A stretch of 64,000 nt of DNA from Vallitalea sp. (GTDB taxonomy: Bacteria; Bacillota; Clostridia; Lachnospirales; Vallitaleaceae): the NCBI GenBank assembly GCA_025210235.1, contig JAOASG010000063.1:62001-126000 (forward strand). The letters are read 5' to 3'. The position numbers and the translations under genes are program-made. The number at the start of each line of letters is the position of its first letter. Positions within the stretch are counted from its first letter, which is position 1. The notes under the pieces were generated by a model. That model saw nothing but the letters and a program-made list of their open reading frames with translations. It was not told the DNA's origin and searched no databases. Positions 63,899 to 64,000 of this stretch are shown piece by piece.

Positions 63899-64000
63899 TT
63901 TAACCTCCCGATAATAAAAACATTAAAAATTTTAATAGTAATTTTTATATAATCTACATGGGAGTGTTATTATTACTCTTACATATAGACTATTTTAGTT

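Noticed and set aside
1..64000. CRISPR arrays, tRNA or rRNA genes
   Set aside because: The only repeats are the two dispersed families; no regularly spaced repeats and no cloverleaf or rRNA signature was seen by eye.

Overview
The window is strongly AT-rich, double-stranded bacterial chromosome from a Gram-positive anaerobe, most likely a member of the Clostridia. The support is: a large Firmicutes-type SRP RNA in front of dnaX-ybaB-recR, strong AGGAGG ribosome sites, TTG and GTG starts, an electron-bifurcating-type [FeFe] hydrogenase set, a ferredoxin-dependent 2-oxoacid oxidoreductase, an anaerobic NrdG-type activase and a tetrahydrofolate riboswitch. I cannot name the genus. No tRNA, rRNA, CRISPR array or intact transposase was found.

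Layout. 0-5 kb: a secreted repeat protein cut by the left edge, a BlaR1-like sensor protease with a BlaI repressor (no beta-lactamase in view) and an arsR-permease-thioredoxin operon. 5-11.7 kb: the housekeeping block SRP RNA-dnaX-ybaB-recR, tadA, a DivIVA-like protein and an NrdG-type radical SAM activase. 11.7-23.2 kb: an accessory island with a 1420-residue helicase-nuclease that looks like a single-gene defence protein, an Xre regulator, unknown membrane and secreted proteins, a three-gene export operon (subtilisin-like protease, alpha/alpha-toroid lipoprotein, secreted protein) and the wreck of a transposase. 23.4-30.5 kb: a nucleotidase with LysM, YibE/F protein, a tetrahydrofolate riboswitch with folT, an acetyltransferase, and a DNA-repair radical SAM pair under a LexA box. 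30.6-31 kb: a compact type I toxin-antitoxin locus too small for normal gene callers. 31-42.5 kb: metabolic and repair genes (2-oxoacid:ferredoxin oxidoreductase, MTA/SAH nucleosidase, family 4 uracil-DNA glycosylase, MATE pump, shikimate kinase, LexA-controlled Y-family polymerase, thymidine kinase). 42.6-43.2 kb: a non-coding stretch with a row of hairpins and five DnaA-box-like sites. 43.4-54 kb: RND pump with TetR regulator and a perfect 32-bp operator, AI-2E-type exporter, thioredoxin, antiporter, CPBP protease, trmB. 54.3-60.4 kb: hydCBA-type hydrogenase operon and tryptophanase. 60.6-64 kb: a small membrane protein, an M23 peptidase and an alpha/beta hydrolase.

Links between genes. Two SOS-type promoters (dinB and the radical SAM repair pair) suggest a shared DNA-damage response. 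The oxoacid oxidoreductase makes reduced ferredoxin and the hydrogenase can re-oxidise it together with NADH; tryptophanase feeds amino-acid fermentation by releasing pyruvate, indole and ammonia.

Two families of short non-coding repeats are scattered between genes: a MITE-like element of about 151 bp with TCAACTTTCCCAC ends (two full copies, one deleted copy, two half copies) and a roughly 43-bp palindromic repeat with GTAATTGTA/TACAATTAC ends. The strongest candidate for something undescribed is the toxin-antitoxin locus at 30.68-30.97 kb; next are the export operon at 18.8-22.3 kb, the helicase-nuclease, the DnaA-box cluster and the GC-rich hairpin at 34.67-34.78 kb.
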